A DNA stretch of 64,000 nucleotides from Acidobacteriota bacterium. GTDB taxonomy: Bacteria; Acidobacteriota; Blastocatellia; RBC074. Location: assembly GCA_019639255.1 (NCBI GenBank), contig JAHBSF010000017.1, positions 1-64,000 of the forward strand, read 5' to 3'. The notes under the pieces are model-generated. The model saw only the letters and a program-made list of their open reading frames with translations, was not told the origin of the DNA and did not search any database. This document shows positions 46,847 to 56,270 of this stretch, piece by piece. Within the stretch, counting starts at the first letter, position 1. Each line of letters opens with the position of its first letter. A program made the position numbers and the translations under genes.

Positions 46847-48982
46847 TTATCTGACGACTTCAAAAGCCGCAGTCCGCTCCGTAACCTTCTTCGATGAGCC
46901 CTCGCGGAAACTCAGGCGCAGTTCATACAGCCCCGGCTCGATTTCGGCAAGCGGAAGCATGCGTCCAAGCTCGATTCCCTTCGCGCTCACGCTGCCCGCG
47001 CCCGCAACCGGCTTCCATTCGGTCTGCGCAATCACCTTATCGCCCTGCGCGATTTCGGTCCGGTACATCAACTCGGTCTTGCCCGGATTGTATACGCGCA
47101 TGTAATAGCCGAGCATCTGCCGTTTGTTGTATACGCGTATGCCCTGACGCGTGCCGACCTGGAATGAAACATTTTCCTTGCCGAGCTGCGTGACGTGATC
47201 CAGGCTCTCGGCGTCGGTCAGAAGTATATTGCTCAACGCAAGCTTCTTGCGCTTGAGATCGGGCACCTCCACCCACGCTGAAGTCGTTCCGATGCGTTCC
47301 GTATCCGGCTCGCGCACCGCTACGCGCACCTGATAAAAACCCGGCTTGAGCCCGAGGCGCGTGACATACCGATAACCTATCTCCAACCCGTGCTCGTAAC
47401 CCGCCTGCGGCAACGCCGAACGCACTCCCTTTTCGGTCGAAGCAACTCTTTCTCCCGCAGAGTTGAACACCATAGCGTGAAAATCTACGTTGAAGCTGCG
47501 GTTTCCGGCGTCTTCCTTGTACTGAAGTTGCGCGCCGTCGATGTAAACCTGAAGCGTCACCTGCGACTGATCGGCCTCGGTTTCTATGTAATCGGCCGTG
47601 GCGAATACTCCGATCTCGGTTTTCGGAAGCGGCGAGACTATTGCCTGCCTCAGGCGCTCGGCCGGCGTCCTCGCTTCCGCAGCAGCAGCCGCTTTTGCGA
47701 TCGCCGACGGCATATAGCCCTGCGTTGCGCGCACCTTGTATTCCGGATGATTCCTCACGCGCACGCTCAGCTTCCGGAATCTCTTCGGATCGTCTTCGTT
47801 CGCCGGGTAATAGCCGAGCACGTAGTAGACGTTGTTGTCGTCGAGGGTACGCTGTATGCCGGCAACGAGGTCGTTGCTGTTGCGGAAGTAATCGCCGCCC
47901 GTGTCGTGTGCAAGCGCGTTCATCACCTGCCGGGAATCGTGGCGCTCGCCGTCCAGAAACCTCTGCACCAGATGCGAAGCCGCCATGCCGGGCCGCGAAG
48001 CGTCGGCGACGGCCGCAGCGTCGAGTCCCTTGCTGTCGATCGTATAAATCACGACGCCCGCCGCCGCCGCCCGGCTTGTGACCGCCTGCACCGAAAACGT
48101 ATCGAAACTGCCCCCGCGGTCCTGGAGCGTAAACCCGTCGGAGAGCATCGCTATGAGCCGCTGACCGGGCATCGTCGCAAGCCGGTCGATTACTGCCCGC
48201 AGAGTCGCAAGCGTCGCGGTGCGCTGATACGTGGCTCCGGCCAGAACCTGCCGCGCACGGCCGCGCGCAATACTCTCCATCATCTGGCGCGGCCCCGAAA
48301 GCAGCTCTTCGGTCGCAAGCACCTGTATGGCGAAATTCATCGCATCCGGGATTCCCTGTTCCACCTGCCCTGAGAGATATGGAGTAAACAGAGTGTTGGG
48401 ATTGGCGCCGCGCGGGCCGATTTTGTCTACGGCGTAACCCAGCAGCCGCCGGTCGCGCGTAAACTGGCTGAACAGTCCGAGCGTGCCGCCGCTTGTGACA
48501 AGCGCAACCATGTCGTCATCGGTAAGCTTTTCCGCGATGAATTTCTTGAGCGCCTGCTTTGCAAAAAGCATATTTGCATCCGTCTGGTGCAGATTGTCGA
48601 CAAACAGCACGACCGTACGCGCCGGACTTGCAGCGGGCCCGGGCCGCCGCGCCGCGGGCGGGGCGTTTTCCGGCCCGGCTTCCGATACAACAGCATTCTC
48701 GACCGATGCGCCTACGCGCACGGCCGAGAAAAACTCTATCTCCTGCGCGTCCTTGTTCTCTATGATCTCGAAATCTTCGCGCCTGAGCCCCGGCACCGCG
48801 CTGCCCTTGCGGTCTGTCACGACGGCGCGCACTTCGATGAGATTCGTAGTAACGCGAATCGTCTGATCCTGGTCCTTGGGCTGGTCTTTGGCCTGATCTC
48901 TTGACGGATTCTGCCCCGGTGCAACGAGTGCAAACGAAAGCACAAAAAGCGAAACGGCAAGTGTTGCCCTCAGTAAATACAT
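46847..48982 (-). CDS. Exported VWFA-related acidobacterial-domain protein
   Basis: Protein of 711 aa from the ATG at 48982, with GGAGG at 48986-48990. The longer frame to 49099 is in the NIPSNAP gene region and lacks signal features. Signal peptide LLRATLAVSLFVLSFALVAPGQ. The family opening IRVTTNLIEVRAVVTDRKGSAVPGL...DFEI is present, then a VWA-like domain (VVLFVDNLHQTDANM in place of the classic DxSxS) and a DGFTLQDRGG region. The C-terminal half is beta-rich (GLKPGFYQVRVAVREPDTER). Widespread in Acidobacteriota; function unknown, presumably protein binding at the surface. Confidence 0.92.
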   Translation of the reverse strand: MYLLRATLAVSLFVLSFALVAPGQNPSRDQAKDQPKDQDQTIRVTTNLIEVRAVVTDRKGSAVPGLRREDFEIIENKDAQEIEFFSAVRVGASVENAVVSEAGPENAPPAARRPGPAASPARTVVLFVDNLHQTDANMLFAKQALKKFIAEKLTDDDMVALVTSGGTLGLFSQFTRDRRLLGYAVDKIGPRGANPNTLFTPYLSGQVEQGIPDAMNFAIQVLATEELLSGPRQMMESIARGRARQVLAGATYQRTATLATLRAVIDRLATMPGQRLIAMLSDGFTLQDRGGSFDTFSVQAVTSRAAAAGVVIYTIDSKGLDAAAVADASRPGMAASHLVQRFLDGERHDSRQVMNALAHDTGGDYFRNSNDLVAGIQRTLDDNNVYYVLGYYPANEDDPKRFRKLSVRVRNHPEYKVRATQGYMPSAIAKAAAAAEARTPAERLRQAIVSPLPKTEIGVFATADYIETEADQSQVTLQVYIDGAQLQYKEDAGNRSFNVDFHAMVFNSAGERVASTEKGVRSALPQAGYEHGLEIGYRYVTRLGLKPGFYQVRVAVREPDTERIGTTSAWVEVPDLKRKKLALSNILLTDAESLDHVTQLGKENVSFQVGTRQGIRVYNKRQMLGYYMRVYNPGKTELMYRTEIAQGDKVIAQTEWKPVAGAGSVSAKGIELGRMLPLAEIEPGLYELRLSFREGSSKKVTERTAAFEVVR

Positions 48983-49001
48983 GCGCCTCCTATCAATACT
49001 C

Positions 49002-49340
49002 TCAGGAGACGGAGCGACCCATGGTGAGGATCTGCTCCCCGGGCAGGGTGGGTTCGAAAATGGTAAGGCGTTCGTCTTCGACCATCGGGCCGGTGACATC
49101 GAAGATGCTTTTCAGCCGCGGATCGTTCATCAGTCCGCGCCATTTCTCGTCGAACTCGGCGAGCGAATCGAATTCCCAAAGCTCCAGATATTCCTGCGCG
49201 TCGCCTATAAGCGTCCGCCATACGCCCCAGAACCGAAAGCCGTGCTCGCGAATCAGGGGCAATGTGCGCGCGGCGAATACCGCATCATATTCCGCAACGT
49301 GATGCGCGCGCAAACGGTAAGAAATTTTCAGCAAAATCAT
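49002..49340 (-). CDS. NIPSNAP-family protein
   Basis: Protein of 112 aa, a dimeric alpha/beta-barrel type small protein: ISYRLRAHHVAEYDAVFAAR, GFRFWGVWRTLIGDAQEYLELWEF, DEKWRGLMNDPRLKSIF. The role of bacterial NIPSNAP proteins is not settled. Ends 19 bp before the VWFA-related gene on the same strand. Preceded by one-armed repeat copy k. Confidence 0.83.
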   Translation of the reverse strand: MILLKISYRLRAHHVAEYDAVFAARTLPLIREHGFRFWGVWRTLIGDAQEYLELWEFDSLAEFDEKWRGLMNDPRLKSIFDVTGPMVEDERLTIFEPTLPGEQILTMGRSVS

Positions 49341-49342
49341 AC

Positions 49343-49410
49343 TTTCCCGGATTTTCGTTGATTTTCCGTTTGTTCCGTTTCATTCCGTTTGTTCGGTTAT
49401 CTCTCTTTCC
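49343..49410. repeat. One-armed copy of the inverted repeat, copy k
   Basis: On the minus strand: AGAGAGATAACCGAACAAAC, then ACGGAA-type units running to the NIPSNAP start, without a second arm. The flank AACCGGGAATTGCCGGT (about 49416-49432) nearly matches the reverse complement of the flank of copy f. Confidence 0.78.
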
Positions 49411-49462
49411 TCCTCAACCGGGAATTGCCGGTGCTTCGCCTATCCCGCGTTCTCGGCTGCGC

Positions 49463-50746
49463 TCACTCGGCGCTCCCCTTCTCGATGACCGCTTCCATCG
49501 CCTCGGCGAACCGGTCTATTTCGGAGGGCGTCGTGTATACGTTCGGCGTAACCCGCAGCCCGTGAAACTGCGCGTGTTCTATCGGCGTGGCGATAATCCT
49601 GTATTTATTGAACAGATGTGCGGCAAGATCGCCCGGCTTTATTCCCTCTACGCTCACCGTAGCAAGCCCGCACGATTGCTGCGGGTCGTAACTCGTCAGG
49701 ATCTTTACGCCCTTGCGCCCGTCGAGACGTTTTGCCCAGCGCCGGAACAGATGCCGCAACCGCGCAGCCTTGCGCTCCGGCCCTATGCCCTCGTGAAAAT
49801 CGAGCGCCTCGGATATCGCATTGTGATTCGCCGCCGGATGCGTACCGATCTCCTCGAATTTGCGTATGTCATCGTCCTGCTTTTCTTCAGCCGCCATCAG
49901 CGGCCACAGGTTTTTGATCTTGGATTTGCGCACGTAAAGAAAACCCGTGCCGTGCGGCGCCGTAAGCCATTTGTGCAGGCTCGTGCCGTAATAATCGCAA
50001 TCCAGATCCGCGTGCGTGAACGGAAAGTGCGCAAACGCGTGCGCGCCGTCCACTATCACCTCGATGCCGCGCTCGCGCCCGAACCGGCATATCCGCTTTA
50101 CGGGAAAAATCTGCCCCGTCAGATTCGTGATGTGACAGAAATGAATCACGCGCGTGCGCGGCGTAACCGCCCGCTCTATACGCTCCGCCAGATCGTCCAG
50201 ACCCGGCGGCGGCACGGGAAACGATACCTTCCTCACCACGATGCGGTCGCGGCGCTCGCGCTGACGCCACGTATTCAACATGCGCGGATAATCCTGATCC
50301 GTAGTAACTACTTCATCGCCCGGCTGCAGATCCAGCCCGAGCTGGCAGATTTCCAGCGCTTCGCTTGCGTTGCGCGTAATCGCCATCTCGTCGGGCGAAC
50401 ACCCGTAGGCGCGCGCCAGACGCCTGCGCACGCTTTCGATCTGGTGCTCCAGATGCTGCCACATTGTCAGCGTGGGCGCGTGGTTGGAATAATCCAGATA
50501 ACGCCGCATCGCTTCCTGCACGATGCGCGGCGACGGAGATACGCCGCCGTTGTTCAGATTGATATACGTCCGGTCCACGGTGAAAGCACGCTGTATCTCG
50601 AACCAGAAATCCTCGTCGGTTGCGGCGTCCTCCGCAGTCCTGCCCGCAACAAAGCGCACCGAGTCGAGCGCGGCCCCAATCCCCGCTTCATTGAAAGAAG
50701 CCGACACCGCCGCCGCACCCCGCAAAAAAGATCGTCGCGTCAACAT
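49463..50746 (-). CDS. Tat-exported class V aminotransferase (isopenicillin-N-epimerase-like)
   Basis: Protein of 427 aa. Twin-arginine signal RRSFLRGAAAVSA at the N-terminus. PLP fold: YINLNNGGVSPSPR, TRNASEALEICQLGL, TTDQDYPRM, VDGAH (232-236) and the Schiff-base Lys259 in TSLHKWLTAPHGTGF. The family includes epimerases, cysteine desulfurases and kynureninase-like enzymes; the substrate is unknown. A PLP enzyme leaving by Tat folded with its cofactor is consistent. 9 bp from the M61 gene, probably one operon. Confidence 0.9.
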   Translation of the reverse strand: MLTRRSFLRGAAAVSASFNEAGIGAALDSVRFVAGRTAEDAATDEDFWFEIQRAFTVDRTYINLNNGGVSPSPRIVQEAMRRYLDYSNHAPTLTMWQHLEHQIESVRRRLARAYGCSPDEMAITRNASEALEICQLGLDLQPGDEVVTTDQDYPRMLNTWRQRERRDRIVVRKVSFPVPPPGLDDLAERIERAVTPRTRVIHFCHITNLTGQIFPVKRICRFGRERGIEVIVDGAHAFAHFPFTHADLDCDYYGTSLHKWLTAPHGTGFLYVRKSKIKNLWPLMAAEEKQDDDIRKFEEIGTHPAANHNAISEALDFHEGIGPERKAARLRHLFRRWAKRLDGRKGVKILTSYDPQQSCGLATVSVEGIKPGDLAAHLFNKYRIIATPIEHAQFHGLRVTPNVYTTPSEIDRFAEAMEAVIEKGSAE

Positions 50747-50755
50747 CGCACCCTC

Positions 50756-52348
50756 TCACTTCGCTCCCTGCGCACGTGTCGCCTGCCCGAGCCATTCACT
50801 CCGCAACTTCTTCTGCGCTTCGCTCGCACCCTCAATCTCTACAATGCGCACGCGCCCGGAGCGCCTCGCCCCCGCAGCCTGCTCGCCCGATGCAGAGACC
50901 TCTTCAAGCTTCAATCCCGCGTGCGCAAGCGCCCGGTTGTAATCCAGTTCCTCGGTTCCCTTCACATACTTCGCAAACATATCGCTGAAGCTGCGCCCTG
51001 CAACTTCGGAAACCGCCTTCTCCACATCCTCATTGGTGTAGCCGCGCGCGCGTTTGCCGTAGTTCTCGTACAGATTTCGCAGCACATCGTCGAGGCTTCT
51101 GCGCCCTGCGGTTGCGCCGCGGATTTCCAGATCCAGCAGCATCGCGACTACCTGGCCCTTGTTGTAATAATTCACTCCGAAGTTCGCCGTCGTCGCGCCG
51201 CCGCCGTAAGTAAGCCACGTCACGAGGCTGGCGTCTTCGAGCGAAATCCACGCTCGCGCTTCATTGCCCTGAAGAAAACCGATCTGCCCCGCCTGCTGCT
51301 GCAAAAACGTCTCGGGCGTCCATATCCCGGCGCGCATCAGATGCACGTCGCTGAAATAACTCGTCACGCCTTCGGCGAACCACAACTCGCGTATGTACTG
51401 CTCGCGGCTGTAATCATAAGGCATCAATCCCGCAGGCTTGAGCCGCTTGACGTTCCATACGTGGAAGTGTTCGTGCGAAGTCACCGGAATCAAACCCGCA
51501 GGATCGTCGGGCAACCGGCCCACCATGACGTTGGTCGAGTTTTCGTGTTCGAGCGCGCCGCCGCCGCGCACAGTCTCGCCGCCGACGTACAGCACCCAGT
51601 AATCGTCATACGGCAATCCGCCGAACATCGCCGCCTGCGATGCAATCACGCGCCCGACCATCTCGGTCAATTTCGCGCGCCTTGCCGCATCGTATAGCCC
51701 CTTCGGATCCATCACGACGTGAATCGTCTTGCCGTCCACCGTAGTCGTGTCGTGGTCGAAATCGCCGAGGATCGTAGGCGCATCGACCAGAGAGTCGAAG
51801 TTGCGCGCAAAATAGGCGTTTTCCCCGGTTTTCTTCAATCCCGTAGCAATGCGCCAGCCCTGCGGGATTTCAAACCTCAGCGCAGAGGGCGTGTCCGTAG
51901 TATGACCGGGAACGTAAAAGAACAGATTCGTTCCCAGAAAATAACCGCGCTTTGGCGTGAGTTCCGCGCCGTTGACCGCCGGGTTGTTTGCAAAGTAGTC
52001 GTACTCGACCGTAAAGGACTTGAGACCTTTTGTCTCGATCCTGTAGGTCTGCTTGTCTACGGCGCGCAGCGGTAGCCTGTTGCCCCCTCCGTCGTGCGCG
52101 TGGAGTTTGACTACGTTTGCCGCATAGGGCCGTATCGTATACCAGCCCGGCGTCCACGCCGGCAGCGCAATATCGAGCGTCGGCCCCGATGCATTCGTTA
52201 CATCTATTTTTATATGGAAGTAATGGCGGGCGGCGTCGGCGATGCTCATCGTGTAGTCGAGCCGCGGAGCCGATTGCGCAAGCGCGGCGGCCGCAAGAGC
52301 CAGAACCAGAAGCGCGGCAAACGGGCCGCGACGAAGTACTGTCTTCAT
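50756..52348 (-). CDS. Exported M61 (glycyl aminopeptidase-like) metallopeptidase
   Basis: Protein of 530 aa with signal peptide LLVLALAAAALAQS. N-terminal beta domain (YTMSIADAARHYFHIKIDVT, GWYTIRPYAANV). Catalytic HEHFH near residue 290 with the later Glu in LWFAEGVTSYFSD, and the Tyr/Gly-rich GGGALEHENST loop before it. C-terminal helices NYYNKGQVVAMLLDLEIRG. Shorter than relatives with a C-terminal PDZ domain: only a short tail (LAHAGLKLEEVSASG) remains, so the PDZ seems reduced or absent. Zinc aminopeptidase in the periplasm. Confidence 0.9.
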   Translation of the reverse strand: MKTVLRRGPFAALLVLALAAAALAQSAPRLDYTMSIADAARHYFHIKIDVTNASGPTLDIALPAWTPGWYTIRPYAANVVKLHAHDGGGNRLPLRAVDKQTYRIETKGLKSFTVEYDYFANNPAVNGAELTPKRGYFLGTNLFFYVPGHTTDTPSALRFEIPQGWRIATGLKKTGENAYFARNFDSLVDAPTILGDFDHDTTTVDGKTIHVVMDPKGLYDAARRAKLTEMVGRVIASQAAMFGGLPYDDYWVLYVGGETVRGGGALEHENSTNVMVGRLPDDPAGLIPVTSHEHFHVWNVKRLKPAGLMPYDYSREQYIRELWFAEGVTSYFSDVHLMRAGIWTPETFLQQQAGQIGFLQGNEARAWISLEDASLVTWLTYGGGATTANFGVNYYNKGQVVAMLLDLEIRGATAGRRSLDDVLRNLYENYGKRARGYTNEDVEKAVSEVAGRSFSDMFAKYVKGTEELDYNRALAHAGLKLEEVSASGEQAAGARRSGRVRIVEIEGASEAQKKLRSEWLGQATRAQGAK

Positions 52349-52487
52349 CGTGAAGGGTTCTCCGGACCGAAATGAACTGAAATGAAAGGAGCTGTTTGAA
52401 ATGCCCCCCGGCCGATTCCCGGTCGGGACGCACCGATACTACTACCCGCACACTTCCCGATCAAGCTCGCAAAATCGCCCGCCAGAA

Positions 52488-53132
52488 CTATTCATGGCGC
52501 GTCCCGGAGTAGCCCTTCGAGTGAACCTGCAGAAACGGTTTTTCCGCCGACTCGCCTTCCGGCCCGTAGGTATAGAGCACGTAATCCTTGCCCTCGTTTA
52601 TATCGAAGTAGACGTAATCGCGCCCCCACGGATCTACGGAAAAGTCTCCGTCTACATACGGCCCGCGCCAGACCGCCAGCGTCGACGGGCGTCTTACGAG
52701 CGAAGAGAGTCCCTCCTGAGTCGAGGGATAGCGGTGCGCATCGGCGTAGAAGAGTTCGAGCCCCTGCGCATAAAGGTCGAGTTCGCGCCGCGCCGTCAGT
52801 TCGCGCCTTTTGGTTGCGGCCTGCGCCTGCTGCTGTTTCTGGGCGCGGGCGTAAAGCACCACCGCTATCGTGACGATCACACAGCCGATGATCGATGCAA
52901 TGACGATTTGCTTTATACGACGATCGCGCCGGAGCCGCGCCTCGCGGTATTCGGGCACGTCGTGCAGCGTGATATCGGGGCGGTGAGTAGTCGGTATTTC
53001 CCGCGCGATTTCAGCCATCTGCCCGCGACGCGGCGCGGCGTGCACCGGAGCGAAGCATACAAGACAGTTGCGCCGCCTCGGCGGTATCGGCGCCCCGCAG
53101 TGTTCGCATTTCCGTTCGCTTCGTTCCGGCAT
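52488..53132 (-). CDS. Zinc-ribbon / membrane helix / GspG-type pseudopilin-like fusion
   Basis: Protein of 214 aa. The N-terminal zinc ribbon has C9, C12, C23 and C26. A transmembrane helix (IVIASIIGCVIVTIAVVLYA) spans about 75-94. The C-terminal part is the T2SSG fold: ELDLYAQGLELFYADAHRYPSTQEGLSSL, WRGPYVDGDFSVDPWGRDYVYF. There is no prepilin peptidase site (G|F-x3-E) before the helix, so it is not a classic pseudopilin. Role unknown; a membrane protein with a GspG-like outer domain and a cytoplasmic metal-binding head is the best description. Confidence 0.82.
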   Translation of the reverse strand: MPERSERKCEHCGAPIPPRRRNCLVCFAPVHAAPRRGQMAEIAREIPTTHRPDITLHDVPEYREARLRRDRRIKQIVIASIIGCVIVTIAVVLYARAQKQQQAQAATKRRELTARRELDLYAQGLELFYADAHRYPSTQEGLSSLVRRPSTLAVWRGPYVDGDFSVDPWGRDYVYFDINEGKDYVLYTYGPEGESAEKPFLQVHSKGYSGTRHE

Positions 53133-53146
53133 AGTTCCGGCGCTTT

Positions 53147-53950
53147 TTATTTGCCGCTGAACCGCGGCGCGCGTTTTTCCATAAACGCACGCACGCCTTC
53201 CTTATGATCCTCGGTCTGCCCGCAGCGAAGATGCGTTTCGGCTTCGCGGTCGAGCATCGTGCGGAAATCCGCAACGGCCGACTGATTCACGTTGGCCTTC
53301 ATGTAACGGTAACTCGTCAGCGGCCCGTGCGCGATCTGCGCGGCAATCTCCGAAACGCGCTGCGCAAGCTCGTCGTGCCCGACTACGCGGTTGACAAGCC
53401 CCACGCGATGCGCTTCCGCAGCGTCTATGATCTCCGAAAGAAAGAAAAGTTCCTTCGCTTTGGGAGCGCCGGCGTAATGCGTAAGCAGCCACGTAGTCCC
53501 GAAATCGCCGCCGAAACCGACTTTGGCGTAAGCCGTACCGAACCGCGCCCGGTCCGAAGCGATGCGCAGATCGCAGGCCAGACACACGCCTAGCCCCGCG
53601 CCCATCGCGTGACCGTTTACGGCGGCCACGGTCACCTTCGGACTGTTGAAAAGCTGCCAGGATAGTTCCTGCGCCGCGCGAAGGTCGTCGATCTGCTCTT
53701 CGAGCGTCCTGACGGGCGCATCCTGATTCGCCATACCCGATACATCGCCGCCCGCGCAGAAAGCGCGACCTGCTCCGGTAACGACGATTGCTCCGACTTC
53801 GGGATCGCGGCTCCATTGCTTCAGACATTCTAAGGACCTGTAAATCAGATCGCGGCTGAGCGCGTTGAGCCGGTCGGGCCGGTTGAACGTCAAGGTCGCC
53901 ACGCGATCCGCTACCGAAGTCAATACCACTTCCTGAGATCCTTCAGACAT
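53147..53950 (-). CDS. Enoyl-CoA hydratase/isomerase family protein A
   Basis: Protein of 267 aa from the ATG at 53950 with AAGGA six bases upstream; an ATG two codons earlier is possible. Crotonase fold: ATLTFNRPDRLNALSRDL, oxyanion loop AFCAGGDVSGM and NGHAMGAGLGVCLACDLRIA, then KVGFGGDFGTTWLL. At the two usual catalytic Glu positions it has non-acidic GLG and an Asp (GGD), so it resembles isomerase-type members more than hydratases. Pairs with protein B upstream (same strand). Acyl-CoA substrate unknown. Confidence 0.9.
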   Translation of the reverse strand: MSEGSQEVVLTSVADRVATLTFNRPDRLNALSRDLIYRSLECLKQWSRDPEVGAIVVTGAGRAFCAGGDVSGMANQDAPVRTLEEQIDDLRAAQELSWQLFNSPKVTVAAVNGHAMGAGLGVCLACDLRIASDRARFGTAYAKVGFGGDFGTTWLLTHYAGAPKAKELFFLSEIIDAAEAHRVGLVNRVVGHDELAQRVSEIAAQIAHGPLTSYRYMKANVNQSAVADFRTMLDREAETHLRCGQTEDHKEGVRAFMEKRAPRFSGK

Positions 53951-53971
53951 ACCCATCCTTTCATCTTTATC

Positions 53972-54022
53972 CCTGTATTCCGTTTCTTTTCGTTTCTTTT
54001 CGTTTGTTTCGTTATCTCTCTT
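53972..54022. repeat. One-armed copy of the inverted repeat, copy l
   Basis: On the minus strand: AGAGAGATAACGAAACAAAC, followed by ACGAAA-type units up to the start region of hydratase A. It begins at the stop codon of hydratase B. No second arm. Confidence 0.78.
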
Positions 54023-54822
54023 CACTTCCCCTTGAAATCAGGTTTGCGTTTTTCGTGAAAAGCCGCAGTGCCTTCTTTAACATCCTCGCAGTAGTTGGTA
54101 ACGAGCGTGCCCATAGCGGCGTCTTCGAGCGCGTTATCCAGATCCATCATCGTCTGCTTGTACATCATTCGCTTCGTTATCCTGATTGCTATGGGCGGCC
54201 CCGATGCAAGCCTCTCGGCCCACTCCCTTGCGGTTGAGATCAACTCCGCATCGGGCACGACCTCGGTTACAAGCCCGAGTTCCTTCGCCTTCGCCGCCGG
54301 ATAGACTTCGGAAAACAGCGACATCTTCAGCGCACGCTCGATTCCCATAAAGCGCGGAAACAGCCACGCGCCGCCCTCATCCGGCATCAGCGCGAATTTC
54401 AGGCTCGTATCGCCGAGGCGCGCGCTTTCGGCAGCGATGCGAAAATCGCAGCACAGGGCAAGCGTCAATCCGCCGGCCACGGCAGCGCCGTTTACCGCCG
54501 CGATTACGGGCTTGTCGAAGCGCCGCAAAAACCGCACGAGCTGATGAAAGTTCTCGCGCATTTCGAGCATCGATTCCAGACGGTGCCCGCGGTAACGCGC
54601 CGGATACTGAAAATCGCGCGATATGTCGCCGCCCGAACAGAAGCCGCGCCCCGCGCCCGTGATGATTACCGCCCTCACCTCGTCATCGTCGCGCGCATCG
54701 GCAAGCGCTGCGAGCATCTCGTGCACCATGACTTCGGAATAGGCGTTCAGCTTTTCCGGGCGATTCAATGTAATCACAGCCACGCGCGATTGTTTTTCGT
54801 AGATGATCTGCTGAAAATCCAT
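54022..54822 (-). CDS. Enoyl-CoA hydratase/isomerase family protein B
   Basis: Protein of 266 aa from the ATG at 54822 with AAAGGAA upstream; the longer start adds seven residues. Crotonase motifs: VAVITLNRPEKLNAYSEVM, GFCSGGDISRDF, VNGAAVAGGLTLALCCDFRIA, KFALMPDEGG. The acidic pair sits at DEGG instead of the PEIGLG-type site. Its sequence differs enough from protein A to suggest a distinct step or substrate rather than a recent duplicate. Confidence 0.9.
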   Translation of the reverse strand: MDFQQIIYEKQSRVAVITLNRPEKLNAYSEVMVHEMLAALADARDDDEVRAVIITGAGRGFCSGGDISRDFQYPARYRGHRLESMLEMRENFHQLVRFLRRFDKPVIAAVNGAAVAGGLTLALCCDFRIAAESARLGDTSLKFALMPDEGGAWLFPRFMGIERALKMSLFSEVYPAAKAKELGLVTEVVPDAELISTAREWAERLASGPPIAIRITKRMMYKQTMMDLDNALEDAAMGTLVTNYCEDVKEGTAAFHEKRKPDFKGK

Positions 54823-54899
54823 ACTTCGTTCCTTTGCATTCACGTTCCGGTCAAAGCCTTTCGCCGCGGCTTTTCGTTACGGCTTTCTTTTCATAGCGT

Positions 54900-56258
54900 C
54901 TATAGCGTCTTCAGATACTCGATCACCTGCCGCTTCTGGCGCTCGCTGAGCTTGAAGCCGAAGTGATGGCCGCCGTTGCCGAGACCGGGCAGCGTCGTGT
55001 CGATTACGCGGCGGCGCGCTTCGCCCGGCGCATCGGTCGGAGCCGGTGCGGAAAGCGCCTCGTATTTCAAACCCAGATTCTTTTCATCGTAAGCCTTGAT
55101 GTCGGACGCGCGCCGGAAATACTTCGGACGCGCTTCGGCCGTCAGCACGCCGTACACGGTCGGCACCGATCCGTTGTGGAAATACGGCGCCGAAGCCCAT
55201 ACGCCGTCAAGCGGCGGCGCTACGTATCCCGGCGGATCTTCAACCGTGTGCGAGTCGTTGGCGGCAAACCATGTCTTCTGGAAATACGCGCGGAACTCCC
55301 GGGGCAATCCAGTCAGCCGCAGCGAATCGGTGCCCACGACATCAACGGGAACGACGCGGTTCGGATATTTGCCCTGCGCGCCGTATGTGCCGTGGCATTC
55401 GGCGCAGGTGCGGTTGAATACGCTCCGGCCCTCGTCAGCAAGACGACGATCTACGGGAAAGGGATATTTTGGCGCTTCGATGGTTTTGAGGTATGCAAGC
55501 ACGTCCCTGAAATCGGATTCCCACGAGCGGATCTTCGCGCCGTCGGGTTCGCCCATGGTGAACTGCATGATGGGGCGTGCGAAATCGCCCCTTACCGTGC
55601 CGTCTACATAAAGCGCGGTTTTCTTCTTCAGATGCCACCACGGTATGGGGTCGAGATCCATATCCCTGTAATCGCCCATCGGCGCCGGATCGTTGCGGCG
55701 CGAGAGGTCTTCGTTGCGGCGGCGCAGCAGTTCGAGGCTGAAAATGAAGGCGTTCGTACGGCCGCGCGACATCGAGAACAGCAACGGAAACGGTCCCTTG
55801 AATCCGGTCATTCGCGTGATGTCGTCGTAGAGGGTCTGCATATCGAGTTCGGTATTCGGCATGCCGATGCGGCTTTCGCCCGTACCCGGCACGCGCCCGC
55901 CGTGGCACAGCATGCAGGTCTGCACCCATCCGCCCTGCGGCGTGACGAGAAACTGCATAGGCCCGCCGCGATTGTCCCACGCAGCTTCTGAAAAACCGTA
56001 TCTTTCGAAAGCAACGCGCCGTGCCGAGGCCGGATCATTCGCATCTACTTTCGCCTTCCACTCGGGCTCCCATACGGAAGACAACCGCGCAAATAGCGCA
56101 TCGGTCATAATCGGCGCGCCGTAAGCCCTGTGCGTCAGGTTGTGAAGACCGCGCTCGGCCGGCGTCGCTTCTGCGCCGCTGCGCACAGAAATAAAAAGCG
56201 CAGCCGCGACGCAGGCGCAGCCAAGCAGCGCAATAAGCCTCAAAGATCGAACGAACAT
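54900..56258 (-). CDS. Exported diheme cytochrome c
   Basis: Protein of 452 aa with signal peptide LIALLGCACVAAALF. Two heme-attachment sites: CMLCH at 115-119 and CAECH at 285-289. Candidate Met ligands are in the QFTMGEPD region and others. The second domain contains APYFHNGSVPTVYGVL, a signature of cytochrome-c-peroxidase/MauG-like and dehydrogenase-associated cytochromes. Periplasmic electron carrier; the partner is unknown. Confidence 0.88.
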   Translation of the reverse strand: MFVRSLRLIALLGCACVAAALFISVRSGAEATPAERGLHNLTHRAYGAPIMTDALFARLSSVWEPEWKAKVDANDPASARRVAFERYGFSEAAWDNRGGPMQFLVTPQGGWVQTCMLCHGGRVPGTGESRIGMPNTELDMQTLYDDITRMTGFKGPFPLLFSMSRGRTNAFIFSLELLRRRNEDLSRRNDPAPMGDYRDMDLDPIPWWHLKKKTALYVDGTVRGDFARPIMQFTMGEPDGAKIRSWESDFRDVLAYLKTIEAPKYPFPVDRRLADEGRSVFNRTCAECHGTYGAQGKYPNRVVPVDVVGTDSLRLTGLPREFRAYFQKTWFAANDSHTVEDPPGYVAPPLDGVWASAPYFHNGSVPTVYGVLTAEARPKYFRRASDIKAYDEKNLGLKYEALSAPAPTDAPGEARRRVIDTTLPGLGNGGHHFGFKLSERQKRQVIEYLKTL

Positions 56259-56270
56259 GGATGCACCTCT

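Noticed and set aside
49262-51697. 811-codon plus-strand frame
   Set aside because: Antisense shadow of the aminotransferase and M61 genes, which have complete catalytic motifs.
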